A stretch of 41,506 bases of DNA from the IMG/VR virus record IMGVR_UViG_3300013795_000128, positions 1 to 41,506 of that record. The stretch is one strand, 5' to 3'. This DNA is from a virus. The notes under the pieces are model-generated. The model saw only the letters and a list, made by a program, of their open reading frames with translations, did not search any database and was not told the DNA's origin. The translations under genes were made by a program, and so were the position numbers. Of this stretch, positions 1 to 8,489 are shown in pieces; within the stretch, counting starts at the first letter, position 1, and the number at the start of each line of letters is the position of its first letter.

Positions 1-65
1 GTTTTGTTTTGTTTGATACTTCTATTACATCTACTATATTTAGTACCGTTGAACTGTTTACTCAT
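1..65 (-). CDS. 5' end of an unknown gene, cut by the window edge
   Basis: An open frame runs from an ATG at 65 leftwards off the window, beginning MSKQFNGTKYSRCNRS. A good ribosome binding site (AAGAAAGGAATAATT) sits just before the ATG on the minus strand, which is the main reason to call it. It diverges from the small gene at 206, and the 140 bases between them carry the shared promoter space. Only 21 residues are visible, so no function can be given. Confidence 0.55.
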   Translation of the reverse strand, partial: MSKQFNGTKYSRCNRSIKQNK

Positions 66-170
66 AATTATTCCTTTCTTATTATTTATGATAGTATTTT
101 ACAGTATTAAACCTTAATAGTACATTAAATAAAGTATATTTAATTAAGTAAAAATATAAGTAAATATAGT

Positions 171-176
171 TATAAT
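171..176 (+). promoter_or_regulatory. TATAAT -10 box for the gene at 206
   Basis: TATAAT followed by ATTA lies 30 bases before the ATG at 206. Similar boxes, usually preceded by GT, stand before many of the non-virion genes of this window. A 6-base A/T match is weak alone in DNA this A+T-rich; its repeated position before gene starts is the support. Confidence 0.4.
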
Positions 177-205
177 ATTACATAAAAAAAATTAAAGGAC
201 ATATT

Positions 206-415
206 ATGACTAAAATCCACGGAATCCACCATGCTTCACTCGAAGATGTATATTTAAAAGTTCAATTAGAAGAAGTGACTATAAAAGATATAAAAACAGG
301 TAAAATTAATTATATCGGTAATTATTCAGCAGATAAAAACAGAAAATTAAATGAATCTGAAACAAAGTTATTAGCACCTCTATTTGGAGTAGTTAATTTA
401 TCTATAATTAATTAA
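206..415 (+). CDS. small conserved-looking phage protein, unknown function
   Basis: A 69-residue protein with no recognised domain. The ATG at 206 is preceded by AAAGGA with a 6-base spacer, the usual arrangement here, and by a TATAAT box at 171. The sequence mixes charged and hydrophobic residues, has no signal peptide or membrane segment, and looks like a small soluble cytoplasmic protein. It stands alone between the divergent gene at the left edge and the exported peptide at 487, and is most likely an early accessory gene. Confidence 0.65.
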   Translation: MTKIHGIHHASLEDVYLKVQLEEVTIKDIKTGKINYIGNYSADKNRKLNESETKLLAPLFGVVNLSIIN

Positions 416-486
416 TAAGCATTTTCATTAAGCTAACCTTAAGTATATATATTATATAATATAATAAAAAATAACAAGGTAACTTA

Positions 487-600
487 ATGAAAATAATATC
501 TATATTAATAATCACAATGCTAACACTAACACTTATAACAAGTATAGCATCAACATGTACTACTGTATACAATAAATCTCAAATAATTCATAAATATTAA
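487..600 (+). CDS. very small exported or membrane peptide
   Basis: A 37-residue frame from ATG at 487 to TAA at 598-600. Residues 1-21 form a hydrophobic segment after MK, ending in SIAS, like a Sec signal peptide; the remainder is about 15 residues with one Cys. The upstream AAGG and a TATAAT box at 455-460 support expression. It ends about 40 bases before the topoisomerase gene. Several similar small exported proteins occur in the window (16275, 28968, 37956), which makes this one more believable. Function unknown. Confidence 0.5.
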   Translation: MKIISILIITMLTLTLITSIASTCTTVYNKSQIIHKY

Positions 601-612
601 GTTAATTAATAT

Positions 613-618
613 TATAAT
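613..618 (+). promoter_or_regulatory. TATAAT-type -10 box for the topoisomerase operon
   Basis: TATAAT 28 bases before the TTG start of the large topoisomerase subunit. It is the likely promoter of the two-gene operon 641-3876, as no late-type TATAAATA box is present here. Confidence 0.35.
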
Positions 619-640
619 AAATTAAATTAAAGGAGATTTA

Positions 641-2533
641 TTGTCAGAATTAATAAAACAAACCGAAGTAATAATAGAAGAAACTCAACGAGAATCTATT
701 ATTAATAGACCTTATAATCTAGCAGGTTCTATTAAAGAAGTTACTAAAGATAGATTTAATATATCTAAAAATGGAATCTATTATTCGAAATCTAAAGTAG
801 TACCCGCTCTACTAAAACTATTTATGGAAGCATTAGATAACCCTATAGACGTCGCAATTAAAGGGGGTTGTAATAAAATAGATATAGTAGTAGATAATAA
901 GTCTATATCTATTAGTGATAATGGTTATGGAGTAAATACAAATAAAGATAAAATAGATAATGAATATATCGTATATAAAGCATTTTGTAAATATAATGTA
1001 AGTTCTAATTATCAAGATAATAAAGGAAAAGGACAGAAAGGGGTAAATGGTATAGGTATTAAACTATGTACAACTCTTAGTACTTTATTTAGTGTAGAAA
1101 CAGAAGATTCTAATGGAAGAGTAAGGTTAATAGCAACAGAAAATAATCTCAATCATGAAATCAATGTATTAAAAAGAACTAGAAAGACAGGAACAACAGT
1201 ATACTTCGAACCTGATTTCAGTATCTTTGATGTTGATAATATCAATAAAAACCATATAGAAAGAATGTATGAATATACTTTAATGCAATCGTTAACATAT
1301 CCTAATATTAAATTTAAATTTAATGGTGTTAGAGTTCAAATAAAACCTAGACAATTTATGAAATTATTAGATGAGAATATAGTTTTAGCTGAAGAAGAAG
1401 ATTATTTCTTCGGTATTGTTCCTAATACTTCAGGAGAATTTAAACAATTATCGTATATTAATGGTTTAGAGATATCTGAAGGAGGTACTCATATTGATGT
1501 TATTTTAGATACTATTGTACGGAATATGAGAACAAAAATATCTAAAAAATATAAAAATATAAAGCCAGGTGATATTAAATCTAAATTAACACTAGTGTTA
1601 ATAGGTAAGAATATGAAAAACATAGACTGGGAAGGACAAGTTAAAAATAAAATAGCTTCATCGATCCCTAATATAAAAGAATACTTTTCTAATATAGATT
1701 TAGAAAAGTTTAGTAATAAAGTTTATAATAATAAAGAAATCCTTAATAATATATTAGATTACTTTAAAATTCAAGAAGAATTTAAAAAACAAAAAGAATT
1801 AAAAAGTTTAGATAAAAAACCAACTAAAAAACCAAAAGATGATAAATTTCTAAGTCCAGTAGGTAAATGGACTAATATCCTTCTATGTGAAGGTGATAGT
1901 GCTAGAAACTCATTAAGTTCAATTTTAGGTAGACATGAAATGGGTTATTATGCTATGTTTGGTGTACCTCCTAATGGTTATGATATGAAAATAGAAGATA
2001 TCATTAAATCGGTGAAATTAAAAGCTATTCAGAAAATAGTAGGATTACAATATAGTAAAACAGAACAAAGTAACTTAAATTTCGATAATATTATATTAGC
2101 TACTGACGCTGACTTACCAGGTTTCTTTATTAGAGGTCAATTAATAGGTTTATTTTATAGATTCGGTAAAAATCTATTTAATGAGAATAGAATCAAAATA
2201 TTAAGAACTCCTCTATTTGTTTGTACTAAACAAGAAAAAATAGTCAATTGGTTTTATTCTTTCGAGGCTCAAAAAGAATTTGAGAATCAAAATAAAGGTA
2301 AAGGTTATTCCTATGAATATAAGAAAGGTTTATCTGGTTGGGATAAAGATGAATTACAAACAGTTATTGATAAAGATGGTTTTGATAATATGTTAGAAAC
2401 ACTATCTTTAGGAGATATAAAAGATGAGTTGGATGAAACTCATAATTTAATCCATAATTGGTTATCATCAGATAAATCTAATAGTAGAAAAGAAATGTTA
2501 AATAATTTTAATTTTAATATATTAAGTATGTAA
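641..2533 (+). CDS. 39: type II DNA topoisomerase large subunit (gp39/GyrB-like: ATPase plus Toprim)
   Basis: ATP-driven strand-passage subunit of the phage topoisomerase, working with the gp52-like protein encoded 9 bases downstream to relieve supercoiling during phage DNA replication. The GHKL ATPase motifs are clear: EALDN near residue 62, DNGYGVN near 92, and GKGQKGVNGIGIKL near 129. The Toprim domain follows with EGDSA near 416 and DAD near 488. Here the usual third acidic position of DxDxDG is proline (DADLPG), a departure from gyrase. The 630-residue length matches an unsplit ATPase-Toprim chain; in T4 itself this part is split between gp39 and gp60. The start is TTG at 641, chosen because AGGAGA lies 4 bases upstream and no ATG fits. 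Confidence 0.93.
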   Translation: MSELIKQTEVIIEETQRESIINRPYNLAGSIKEVTKDRFNISKNGIYYSKSKVVPALLKLFMEALDNPIDVAIKGGCNKIDIVVDNKSISISDNGYGVNTNKDKIDNEYIVYKAFCKYNVSSNYQDNKGKGQKGVNGIGIKLCTTLSTLFSVETEDSNGRVRLIATENNLNHEINVLKRTRKTGTTVYFEPDFSIFDVDNINKNHIERMYEYTLMQSLTYPNIKFKFNGVRVQIKPRQFMKLLDENIVLAEEEDYFFGIVPNTSGEFKQLSYINGLEISEGGTHIDVILDTIVRNMRTKISKKYKNIKPGDIKSKLTLVLIGKNMKNIDWEGQVKNKIASSIPNIKEYFSNIDLEKFSNKVYNNKEILNNILDYFKIQEEFKKQKELKSLDKKPTKKPKDDKFLSPVGKWTNILLCEGDSARNSLSSILGRHEMGYYAMFGVPPNGYDMKIEDIIKSVKLKAIQKIVGLQYSKTEQSNLNFDNIILATDADLPGFFIRGQLIGLFYRFGKNLFNENRIKILRTPLFVCTKQEKIVNWFYSFEAQKEFENQNKGKGYSYEYKKGLSGWDKDELQTVIDKDGFDNMLETLSLGDIKDELDETHNLIHNWLSSDKSNSRKEMLNNFNFNILSM

Positions 2534-2541
2534 GGTAAGAA

Positions 2542-3876
2542 ATGATAAAGAAAAGATTAGTTTCTTCTTTCTTTGAAGAAGAATATAAACAACAAGCTGC
2601 TAATAACAACTATCAAAAGATAGCTTCCTATGTTGATGGTTTAAAACCTACAGCAAGGAAAGTTATTCATACAGTTATTAAAAATAACTTAACTTCATGG
2701 ACTAAAGTAGAGGTATTAGCCAATAAAACAGCAGGTGAAACTGAATATTTAGGTGGGTCTTCTAATATATCAGGAGTAATCACAACTATATCTAAAGGTT
2801 ATGTTACATCTAATAATATTCCTATGTTAGATACTATGGGGAACTTCGGACAAAGATTAGATAATAAACCTGGAGAACCTAGATATATTAAAGTTAGAAA
2901 AGGTAATATATTAGAAGATTATTTTAGTAAGGTTGATAATAATATATTAATCGTACAAGAATTCGAAGAGACTATTATTGAGCCTAGATTTTTTGTTCCT
3001 AATCTACCATTTATATTATTGAACGGGAGTATGGGTGCTCTAGGTACTGGACATGCTCAAGAAATATTACCTAGAGATATTAATGATATTAAACTTTATA
3101 TTAATAATTATATTAATGATATACCTAATTCTCCTTTAAAACCTTATTGGAATAACTTTAGAGGTATCATTAAGCAAGGTGAAACATATAATAAATGGAT
3201 TACAGAAGGTTTATATAAAGTTAATAAAAGACAAATAACTGTTTATGAACTACCAGTAGGTTATAGTTTATTATCATATACAAAAAAGTTAGATATATTA
3301 GTAGATAAAAAAGTTATTAGAAGTTATATAGATGAATCTAATACTAAAACTGATAAATTTATGTTTATTATTAAGGTTGATACTAAATTTAAGTTAGAAC
3401 ATGAGAATATTTTAGATAAATTAAAATTAACCTCTAAGTTTAGTGAAAACTATACAGTTATGGATGAAAATAACTCTATTAAAGTATTTGATAATTCCTC
3501 TGATTTATTAGACTCTTATATTAAAATAAAACTAAAATATTTAGGTTTAAGAAAAGAATATATTATTAATAAAATTAAAGATGATTTAGCTATTATGGTT
3601 AGTAAATATACCTTTATTAATCTAATAATAAATAATAAGTTGATTATTAACAAAAGAAAGAAAAATGAAATTATACTAGAATTAGAAGAATTACCTGATA
3701 TAATTAAAATTAATAACAGTTATGATTATTTACTAAATACTCCTATCTATAATTTAACTCAAGAAAAAATAGATAATATCTATGATAATATTAAACTTAA
3801 AAAAGAAGAACTTCTTAATGTGACTAATAAAAGTATAGAAGTAATGTGGTTAGAAGATATTAAGAAAATAGGTTAA
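2542..3876 (+). CDS. 52: type II DNA topoisomerase medium subunit (gp52/GyrA-like)
   Basis: DNA-cleaving subunit of the T4-type topoisomerase. It carries the winged-helix domain and the catalytic tyrosine, Tyr115 in GEPRYIKV, equivalent to the tyrosine after Arg in gyrase A. The upstream segment with TMGNFGQRLDN and DGLKPTARKV is typical of GyrA/gp52. The length of 444 residues is close to the 442 of T4 gp52, and the C-terminal gyrase beta-pinwheel is absent, as in T4. The ATG at 2542 lies 9 bases after the stop of the large subunit, with GGTAAG as a modest ribosome binding site, so the two are co-transcribed and probably made in matched amounts. Confidence 0.93.
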   Translation: MIKKRLVSSFFEEEYKQQAANNNYQKIASYVDGLKPTARKVIHTVIKNNLTSWTKVEVLANKTAGETEYLGGSSNISGVITTISKGYVTSNNIPMLDTMGNFGQRLDNKPGEPRYIKVRKGNILEDYFSKVDNNILIVQEFEETIIEPRFFVPNLPFILLNGSMGALGTGHAQEILPRDINDIKLYINNYINDIPNSPLKPYWNNFRGIIKQGETYNKWITEGLYKVNKRQITVYELPVGYSLLSYTKKLDILVDKKVIRSYIDESNTKTDKFMFIIKVDTKFKLEHENILDKLKLTSKFSENYTVMDENNSIKVFDNSSDLLDSYIKIKLKYLGLRKEYIINKIKDDLAIMVSKYTFINLIINNKLIINKRKKNEIILELEELPDIIKINNSYDYLLNTPIYNLTQEKIDNIYDNIKLKKEELLNVTNKSIEVMWLEDIKKIG

Positions 3877-3893
3877 TATTAAGAATATTCTGT

Positions 3894-3899
3894 TATAAT
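3894..3899 (+). promoter_or_regulatory. TATAAT -10 box for the gene at 3931
   Basis: TATAAT within CTGTTATAATATT, 32 bases before the ATG at 3931. The CTGTTATAAT context recurs before 28968 and 32160, suggesting one promoter class. Confidence 0.45.
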
Positions 3900-3930
3900 A
3901 TTATACAAACAAAAATTAAAAGGTAATAAC

Positions 3931-4089
3931 ATGACATTAGAAACATTAATTGGTAAGAAAACAAACCTTAGAGGTAAAATTGATATGACTTCACATGCTA
4001 AATGTAAGGAAACTATCAGACTCATAAAAAAAGGTAAACTAGACGCAACATACCCAATAGGAAATAAATATACTTCTTTACTAAAATAA
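3931..4089 (+). CDS. small basic protein, unknown function
   Basis: A 52-residue frame, ATG at 3931 to TAA at 4087-4089, beginning MTLETLIGKKTNLRG. AAAAGG precedes the start and a TATAAT box lies at 3894. The protein is basic (many Lys) and could bind nucleic acid, but no family is recognised. Its last codons and stop are inside the first of two tandem terminator hairpins shared with the convergent gp15-like gene, so the extreme C-terminus (TSLLK) is set by hairpin DNA. Confidence 0.55.
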   Translation: MTLETLIGKKTNLRGKIDMTSHAKCKETIRLIKKGKLDATYPIGNKYTSLLK

Positions 4090-4168
4090 AGAAGTATCTA
4101 ATTGATATTTATCTTCGATACTTCTTTACTAAAATAAAGAAGTATCTAATTGATATTTATCTTCGATA
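4071..4168. repeat. tandem 48-base duplication containing a terminator hairpin
   Basis: The segment 4071-4120 is repeated exactly at 4119-4168 (period 48). Each copy contains the hairpin ACTTCTTTA/TAAAGAAGT. The first copy closes the plus gene 3931-4089, the second closes the minus gene 4129-4782, and both stop codons fall inside hairpins. Confidence 0.95.
4072..4143. terminator. two identical bidirectional terminator hairpins
   Basis: Two perfect 9-base-pair hairpins, ACTTCTTTA-CTAAAA-TAAAGAAGT, at 4072-4095 and 4120-4143. They lie between convergent genes and so can stop transcription from both sides. No long T-run follows, so efficiency is uncertain. Confidence 0.6.
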
Positions 4169-4782
4169 AGAAAGTAATTTACTTTTAATTTAGTAATAAG
4201 CTTAGGATCAGTTAAAGGTAAGTATAAATTACCTTTAATAGTTAAAGGAACATCTACTTCAATAATTCTTAATTCATCTTCTGAAGTAGTATCAGGTAAA
4301 ACTATACTAAAATCACCAATAGTAACAGGAATAGTAGTAGGTTCTTCTTGTATATCAATCTCATTGATTTTTAAACTATAATCAGGTCTAAATAGAGGAG
4401 CTATTTGTTCTATTATAATAGTTGCATCAGTAAAGGTTCTTGTAGCTATATACATGGTAAATTGAAAATCATAAGAAACACTATTATACTGTTTCTTATG
4501 ATCTAAACGAGCTAACTTATTAGTATTTCGCATAGGTGCTTTACTCATACCCTCAAAAGATAAAACAATTTTAGGTAGAACATTTACATTTCCATTTAAT
4601 ATATTTTGAGTTTCGATACTATCTAGATGGAATGCTTTTTCTTTACTACCGAATATAATAGGAACCTTAAAATCATATTCTCTACCTTCTTCATCATCAT
4701 ATCTAACAATATGAATATCATTAAATAAATCTAATAATGCTATTGTATAATTCTTAATACTAGAATGATGATAATATTTCAT
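4129..4782 (-). CDS. 15: tail sheath stabilizer and completion protein (gp15-like)
   Basis: Terminates the contractile tail at the head-proximal end and joins it to the neck. The N-terminus reads as T4 gp15: an aromatic-rich start with HHSSIKNYTIALLDLFNDI, then a basic strand, then VPIIFGSKEKAF, the counterpart of the VPITYASKEHF stretch in gp15. PMRNTN and the YDFQFTMYIATR strand also follow the family pattern. At 217 residues it is shorter than T4 gp15 (272), lacking the C-terminal tail. AAAAAGGAAG lies before the ATG, and a TATAAATA late-type box (minus strand 4807-4800) is shared with the divergent gp6-like gene. The gene converges on 3931-4089. Confidence 0.8.
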   Translation of the reverse strand: MKYYHHSSIKNYTIALLDLFNDIHIVRYDDEEGREYDFKVPIIFGSKEKAFHLDSIETQNILNGNVNVLPKIVLSFEGMSKAPMRNTNKLARLDHKKQYNSVSYDFQFTMYIATRTFTDATIIIEQIAPLFRPDYSLKINEIDIQEEPTTIPVTIGDFSIVLPDTTSEDELRIIEVDVPLTIKGNLYLPLTDPKLITKLKVNYFLIEDKYQLDTSLF

Positions 4783-4799
4783 ATACTTCCTTTTTACTA

Positions 4800-4811
4800 T
4801 ATTTATAAATA
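4800..4811. promoter_or_regulatory. overlapping divergent late-type promoters (TATAAATA on both strands)
   Basis: TATTTATAAATA gives TATAAATA on the plus strand (4804-4811) for the gp6-like gene and on the minus strand (4807-4800) for the gp15-like gene. The box is the T4 late promoter consensus, and both genes are virion genes. Distances to the starts are about 25 bases each. Confidence 0.6.
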
Positions 4812-4828
4812 TATTTAAAAGGATTAGT

Positions 4829-7576
4829 GTGACAGAGATAGTTCCTTATGAATTAGAAGAAATAAAAAACAAACTTAAATTAATAGCATTAAAAGACTTC
4901 GATATAACAGATGCTCAGTATGAAGGTTCAAATATTTCTCAATTAATAAACTTAATATCTTATGCTTCTATGGCTAATAATATTAATTTAGCTTATTCAG
5001 CTAATGAAACTAACCTTATATCTGCTACTCAATTTAATAATGTAGTGAAGAAAGCTAAAGAGTTAGGATACATATATAAGTTAAATACTAGTTATCAGTA
5101 TACAATAAAATTAGAATGTATAGATTTTGGTTTACAGACTATACTAAAATATAGTATATTTACCGATTCTAAGAATCAATATATATATCTAGGTAGTGAT
5201 ATTATAGATAATTATGGTGTGATTATAGAATTAGAATCTACTAGTGATTTTGAAGTAGGTGATATAGTTTCAGATATTAATGATAATAGTATTAAAGTTT
5301 TAGAAATTACGGATAAAACTTTATTAATTGATTTTAATATAGAAGAATATAGTACTGATAGAAAAGAAATATTAGTCTTAAAAGATGGTGATTTTATATC
5401 ATTAGGAGAAATAGAAACATTTCTATCGGATAATTCATATAAAATACAATTTAATTATAATCTATATGAATTCTATGAAACATTTAGTAAAATAGAAACA
5501 AAAACTATTAATAATAATAAAATATCTCTATCAGAGTCTATATTTACTATAGAATCAATTAGTGTAGATGGTTTATTAATTCCATTAGAAACTTTAGTTA
5601 ATAATAATAATACTAATACTATTATATTCAATAGTAATTATAATAATAAAGAAGCTATAATCACTTATAGGTATAATGTACTACCTGATATTTATATCAG
5701 TGATACTTATATTAGTGATGAAAATCTAAATCTTAGAGGATTTTCTCCTACACATTTTGATATTAATCTAAATTTACTAGAGTTTAACCTAGATTCTAAA
5801 TTAGATGAAACATTAACCAATATATTCAAAAAGAATAGGATTATTTATAATAATAAAGAATATATAATAAAAAATAAAATAATGAGTAATACTCTAACCT
5901 TAGATGTTAAAGAAGGTGTTTTAGATAGATATGAAGATAACCCTAGTTATAACTTTATATTCACCGAAGCTATACAAAAGAAAGGTTATTTCTCTATAGA
6001 AAAAAAAGGTTTAGAGAATGATGGGTTAGAATTATTTATTAATGGTGTAAGATTTAAGAAACAAGAATCTTTATTAATGGAGAATATAGATAAAAAAAGT
6101 TTCATAGTAGAACCTGAGTCAGATTGGAATGACATATACAAGGTATACACTAAATATGCAGATTTAGGTTATGATATACCCTTAGATAGTAAAATATCTA
6201 TTAATATGTTAACTTCTAAAGGAAAAGAAGGTTCTACTACTGAATTATTGAAATTCGATAATCCAAGTTTTAATGTAGTAAGTTATAATGAAAGCTATAA
6301 TAACTTATTAATAGTAGAAGGAAGTAATATAGAAGGGAAAGAAGAAATAAGAAAAAACGCTATATTAGTTAATAATACAGCTAATAGGGCAGTGACTGCA
6401 TTAGATTATAAGGTTATATGTAATCAACAAGCATATATTAAAGATACTAAGGTATGGGGAGGAGAAGAAGAAGTTCCATTAGATATACCAGGTCATATAT
6501 TCTTTAGTACCATACCTAATTCTCAAACATTTGTTTTTAATAAAAAAGATTACAAATTTACAAGAGATAAATCTTTGATTGATGGTTTGTTTTATAATAC
6601 TTATAATCAAATAACAGGTAAAAATAATTATTATGATATAGCTGATAAAACAGATAATAATGTATTATTTAATGTTCTAGCAGAATATGCAATAATAACA
6701 TTAAAACATAACTATATTAAACCAATATATACCAATTTTAATATAACAGTAGAATTAATTAATAGAAATAGGGATAAGAGTTATAATTCTTATATAGAAA
6801 TAATGAAAGAGGCTATATTATCATATTTTCTTACTAATATAGAAATGTATGATTTCTCTTATTATAAAAGTTCTTTAATTAAATATATAGATCGAACTAT
6901 TGGTGATGATTATGGAATAACATTAAAAAATGAGATAAGTGTAGAATTAATAGATGATGTATTATTTCCCTCTAACTCATCATTCATTAATAAAACATTA
7001 AATGATTTAAACCACATAGATAATAAAGATAAAGGTTATACAGATATTTTTGAGTTTAAGATGAATTTATCATATATAGGAGATTTATTTACTAACGATA
7101 CTTTAAATTTTAAATATCTTACAAATTGTAATACTATGAACTTCATAGTAGAGAATGATATATTATATTTAGAACCTGATATAGAAAAATATACATCATT
7201 AAAAAATGTGTATTTATTGAATACAGTTAGAGATCTAACAATAGAAAATAATATACCTGATAGACTAACAGATGTTATCAATATACCTATTATATATAAA
7301 CCTAATAAAGATGAAAATATTAAATTTACAATAGGATATTATTCTATATATAGAGTAAAAAAGAAAATACAATTTGTTATTAATATTTCTAACATTAATA
7401 ATATAAATAATACAAATAATGAAATTGATATAAAGACAGATAGTATTATTTGTAATCTTCCTAGAGAATATTTTGTTAAAAAGAGAAAATTAATTTTGAA
7501 TACCTATACAGATAGTTTTAAAAGTCAATTAAATACATTCGGTTTATTAAATTCTATAGAATTTAAAATCCTATAG
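4829..7576 (+). CDS. 6: baseplate wedge subunit (gp6-like, baseplate J family)
   Basis: Large baseplate protein whose dimers form the inner ring of the contractile-tail baseplate. The N-terminus matches T4 gp6 in order: an IKNKLKLIALKDFDITD-type opening, then YEGSNISQLINLISYASM (T4 has FEGSRLNVLCDLLAYNT), then a KAKELGY segment. The hallmark baseplate J stretch is near residues 510-550, with EEIRKNA, then NRAVTALDYKVI. At 915 residues it is longer than T4 gp6 (660); the extra length lies partly in Asn/Ile-rich middle and C-terminal parts. The start is GTG at 4829, chosen for AAAAGGA with 5-base spacing; no ATG fits the alignment. A TATAAATA late box lies at 4804. Confidence 0.88.
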   Translation: MTEIVPYELEEIKNKLKLIALKDFDITDAQYEGSNISQLINLISYASMANNINLAYSANETNLISATQFNNVVKKAKELGYIYKLNTSYQYTIKLECIDFGLQTILKYSIFTDSKNQYIYLGSDIIDNYGVIIELESTSDFEVGDIVSDINDNSIKVLEITDKTLLIDFNIEEYSTDRKEILVLKDGDFISLGEIETFLSDNSYKIQFNYNLYEFYETFSKIETKTINNNKISLSESIFTIESISVDGLLIPLETLVNNNNTNTIIFNSNYNNKEAIITYRYNVLPDIYISDTYISDENLNLRGFSPTHFDINLNLLEFNLDSKLDETLTNIFKKNRIIYNNKEYIIKNKIMSNTLTLDVKEGVLDRYEDNPSYNFIFTEAIQKKGYFSIEKKGLENDGLELFINGVRFKKQESLLMENIDKKSFIVEPESDWNDIYKVYTKYADLGYDIPLDSKISINMLTSKGKEGSTTELLKFDNPSFNVVSYNESYNNLLIVEGSNIEGKEEIRKNAILVNNTANRAVTALDYKVICNQQAYIKDTKVWGGEEEVPLDIPGHIFFSTIPNSQTFVFNKKDYKFTRDKSLIDGLFYNTYNQITGKNNYYDIADKTDNNVLFNVLAEYAIITLKHNYIKPIYTNFNITVELINRNRDKSYNSYIEIMKEAILSYFLTNIEMYDFSYYKSSLIKYIDRTIGDDYGITLKNEISVELIDDVLFPSNSSFINKTLNDLNHIDNKDKGYTDIFEFKMNLSYIGDLFTNDTLNFKYLTNCNTMNFIVENDILYLEPDIEKYTSLKNVYLLNTVRDLTIENNIPDRLTDVINIPIIYKPNKDENIKFTIGYYSIYRVKKKIQFVINISNINNINNTNNEIDIKTDSIICNLPREYFVKKRKLILNTYTDSFKSQLNTFGLLNSIEFKIL

Positions 7577-7587
7577 AATTTTAAATT
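7560..7587. terminator. A/T-only hairpin between convergent genes
   Basis: AATTTAAAAT (7560-7569) pairs with ATTTTAAATT (7578-7587) across an 8-base loop. It overlaps the last codons of the gp6-like gene and faces the minus-strand gene ending at 7601. It contains no G:C pair, so it is a weak terminator at best. Confidence 0.4.
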
Positions 7588-7600
7588 AAATAGGTCTAAT

Positions 7601-7777
7601 TTATAATAATTTATTTTTATTATCTTCTTCTATAGTTTTTTTAAGTAAATTGAAAAATATTTCTCTTTCTATAGGAAGCATATTATCTATCTCATTAAAA
7701 TTATAATTTCCATAATATTTCATTGAGTTATAATATTGATATATAGATAATAAATCAATATTAGAAATTAGACCCAT
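7601..7777 (-). CDS. -1 frame extension or overlapping small gene of the gp26-like chaperone
   Basis: A 58-residue frame (MGLISNIDLLSIYQYY...) overlapping the end of the gp26-like gene by 10 bases in the -1 frame. It is helical and charged, with DNMLPIEREIFFNLLKKTIEEDN, a pattern I associate with the small partner that follows this baseplate-chaperone family in other myophages. It can be reached two ways: a -1 slip at T_TTT_TTA (7783-7777) places the ribosome exactly on its ATG codon, giving a fusion of about 297 residues; or it starts afresh at that ATG by stop-start coupling. No separate ribosome binding site precedes the ATG, which favours coupling or frameshifting. Confidence 0.65.
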   Translation of the reverse strand: MGLISNIDLLSIYQYYNSMKYYGNYNFNEIDNMLPIEREIFFNLLKKTIEEDNKNKLL

Positions 7778-8487
7778 AAAAAATTTGGGATATCCTCAGT
7801 GTTAATTTGATTAACTTTATTACAATGTATACAAGTAGATTGAATATTAAATTTTAATATACCTTTTTGTTTAATAAATTCATCATAGAAAAAGCTATAA
7901 TAATTAGTAGGAATAGATTCTATAAAATTTCTTAATTCATTAAAATTAAAAGTTTCATTTTTTACTCCATTATATGTATAAGACTTAATATGAATAAGTA
8001 AATAAGTTAAGTTATATTCAAATGTATTTATAGCTAATCCCTCTAATTTATTATATAAATTAGTAGTAATAGGATTATCAAATTCTAAAACAAGGTCTTT
8101 AAAAGTTACGGTAGAAAAACTACTATTATTAAATTCAAGAACATCTTTAATTTCTACTTCAATTTCGTTAATACTATTACAAACTGTTAATGTCTCTTTA
8201 TTAGTATAATTATTGCAAGTATATTTTAACTCTATTGTAGAACCTATTGAAACCTCACGAATTTTTATTAATAAATATTTTTGTTCTATATCAGATAATA
8301 TAATACTATTATCTTTCAAACAAGGTCGTACTAGTATTTCCCATAATTCTTTAACTCCTATTACCTCTATAGAATCTGTAGCTAGTAAATAGTTTTTTTC
8401 GTCTAATGTAGTCCAAGCTCTAAAATATATATCTTTGTCTTTAATAGTAATTTTATGGTTATAGTTATTATTAAATAGCATTTCCAC
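7768..8487 (-). CDS. baseplate hub assembly protein, T4 gp26-like (T4_baseplate family)
   Basis: Likely chaperone or hub subunit for building the central baseplate. The 239-residue protein follows the family pattern as I know it: a beta-rich opening ending in YFRAWTTLDEKNYLLA, a YLLIKIREVSIGSTIELKYTC strand, a first Cys pair region, then helices with LRNFIESIPTN and F-x-x-F, and a C-terminal CIHC motif next to ILKFNIQSTC. This is recognition by pattern, not by a search. The start is GTG at 8487, preceded by AAAGGA with 5-base spacing; ATG at 8481 is the alternative. It shares an operon with 8490-8789 (2-base gap) and overlaps 7601-7777 in the -1 frame. Confidence 0.68.
   Translation of the reverse strand: MEMLFNNNYNHKITIKDKDIYFRAWTTLDEKNYLLATDSIEVIGVKELWEILVRPCLKDNSIILSDIEQKYLLIKIREVSIGSTIELKYTCNNYTNKETLTVCNSINEIEVEIKDVLEFNNSSFSTVTFKDLVLEFDNPITTNLYNKLEGLAINTFEYNLTYLLIHIKSYTYNGVKNETFNFNELRNFIESIPTNYYSFFYDEFIKQKGILKFNIQSTCIHCNKVNQINTEDIPNFLWV
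7777..7783 (-). promoter_or_regulatory. candidate -1 ribosomal frameshift site T_TTT_TTA
   Basis: In the zero frame of the gp26-like gene the codons AAT TTT TTA TGG contain the canonical slippery heptamer T_TTT_TTA. A stem of nine A/T-rich pairs (AATATTGAT 7762-7754 with ATCAATATT 7740-7732) starts 14 bases downstream. The zero-frame stop is only three codons past the site. Confidence 0.5.
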
Positions 8488-8489
8488 TA

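Noticed and set aside
641-3876. Bacterial gyrase or topoisomerase IV from a host segment
   Set aside because: The second subunit ends at 444 residues without the C-terminal pinwheel and the pair is surrounded by T4-type phage genes, so the phage gp39/gp52 form fits better.
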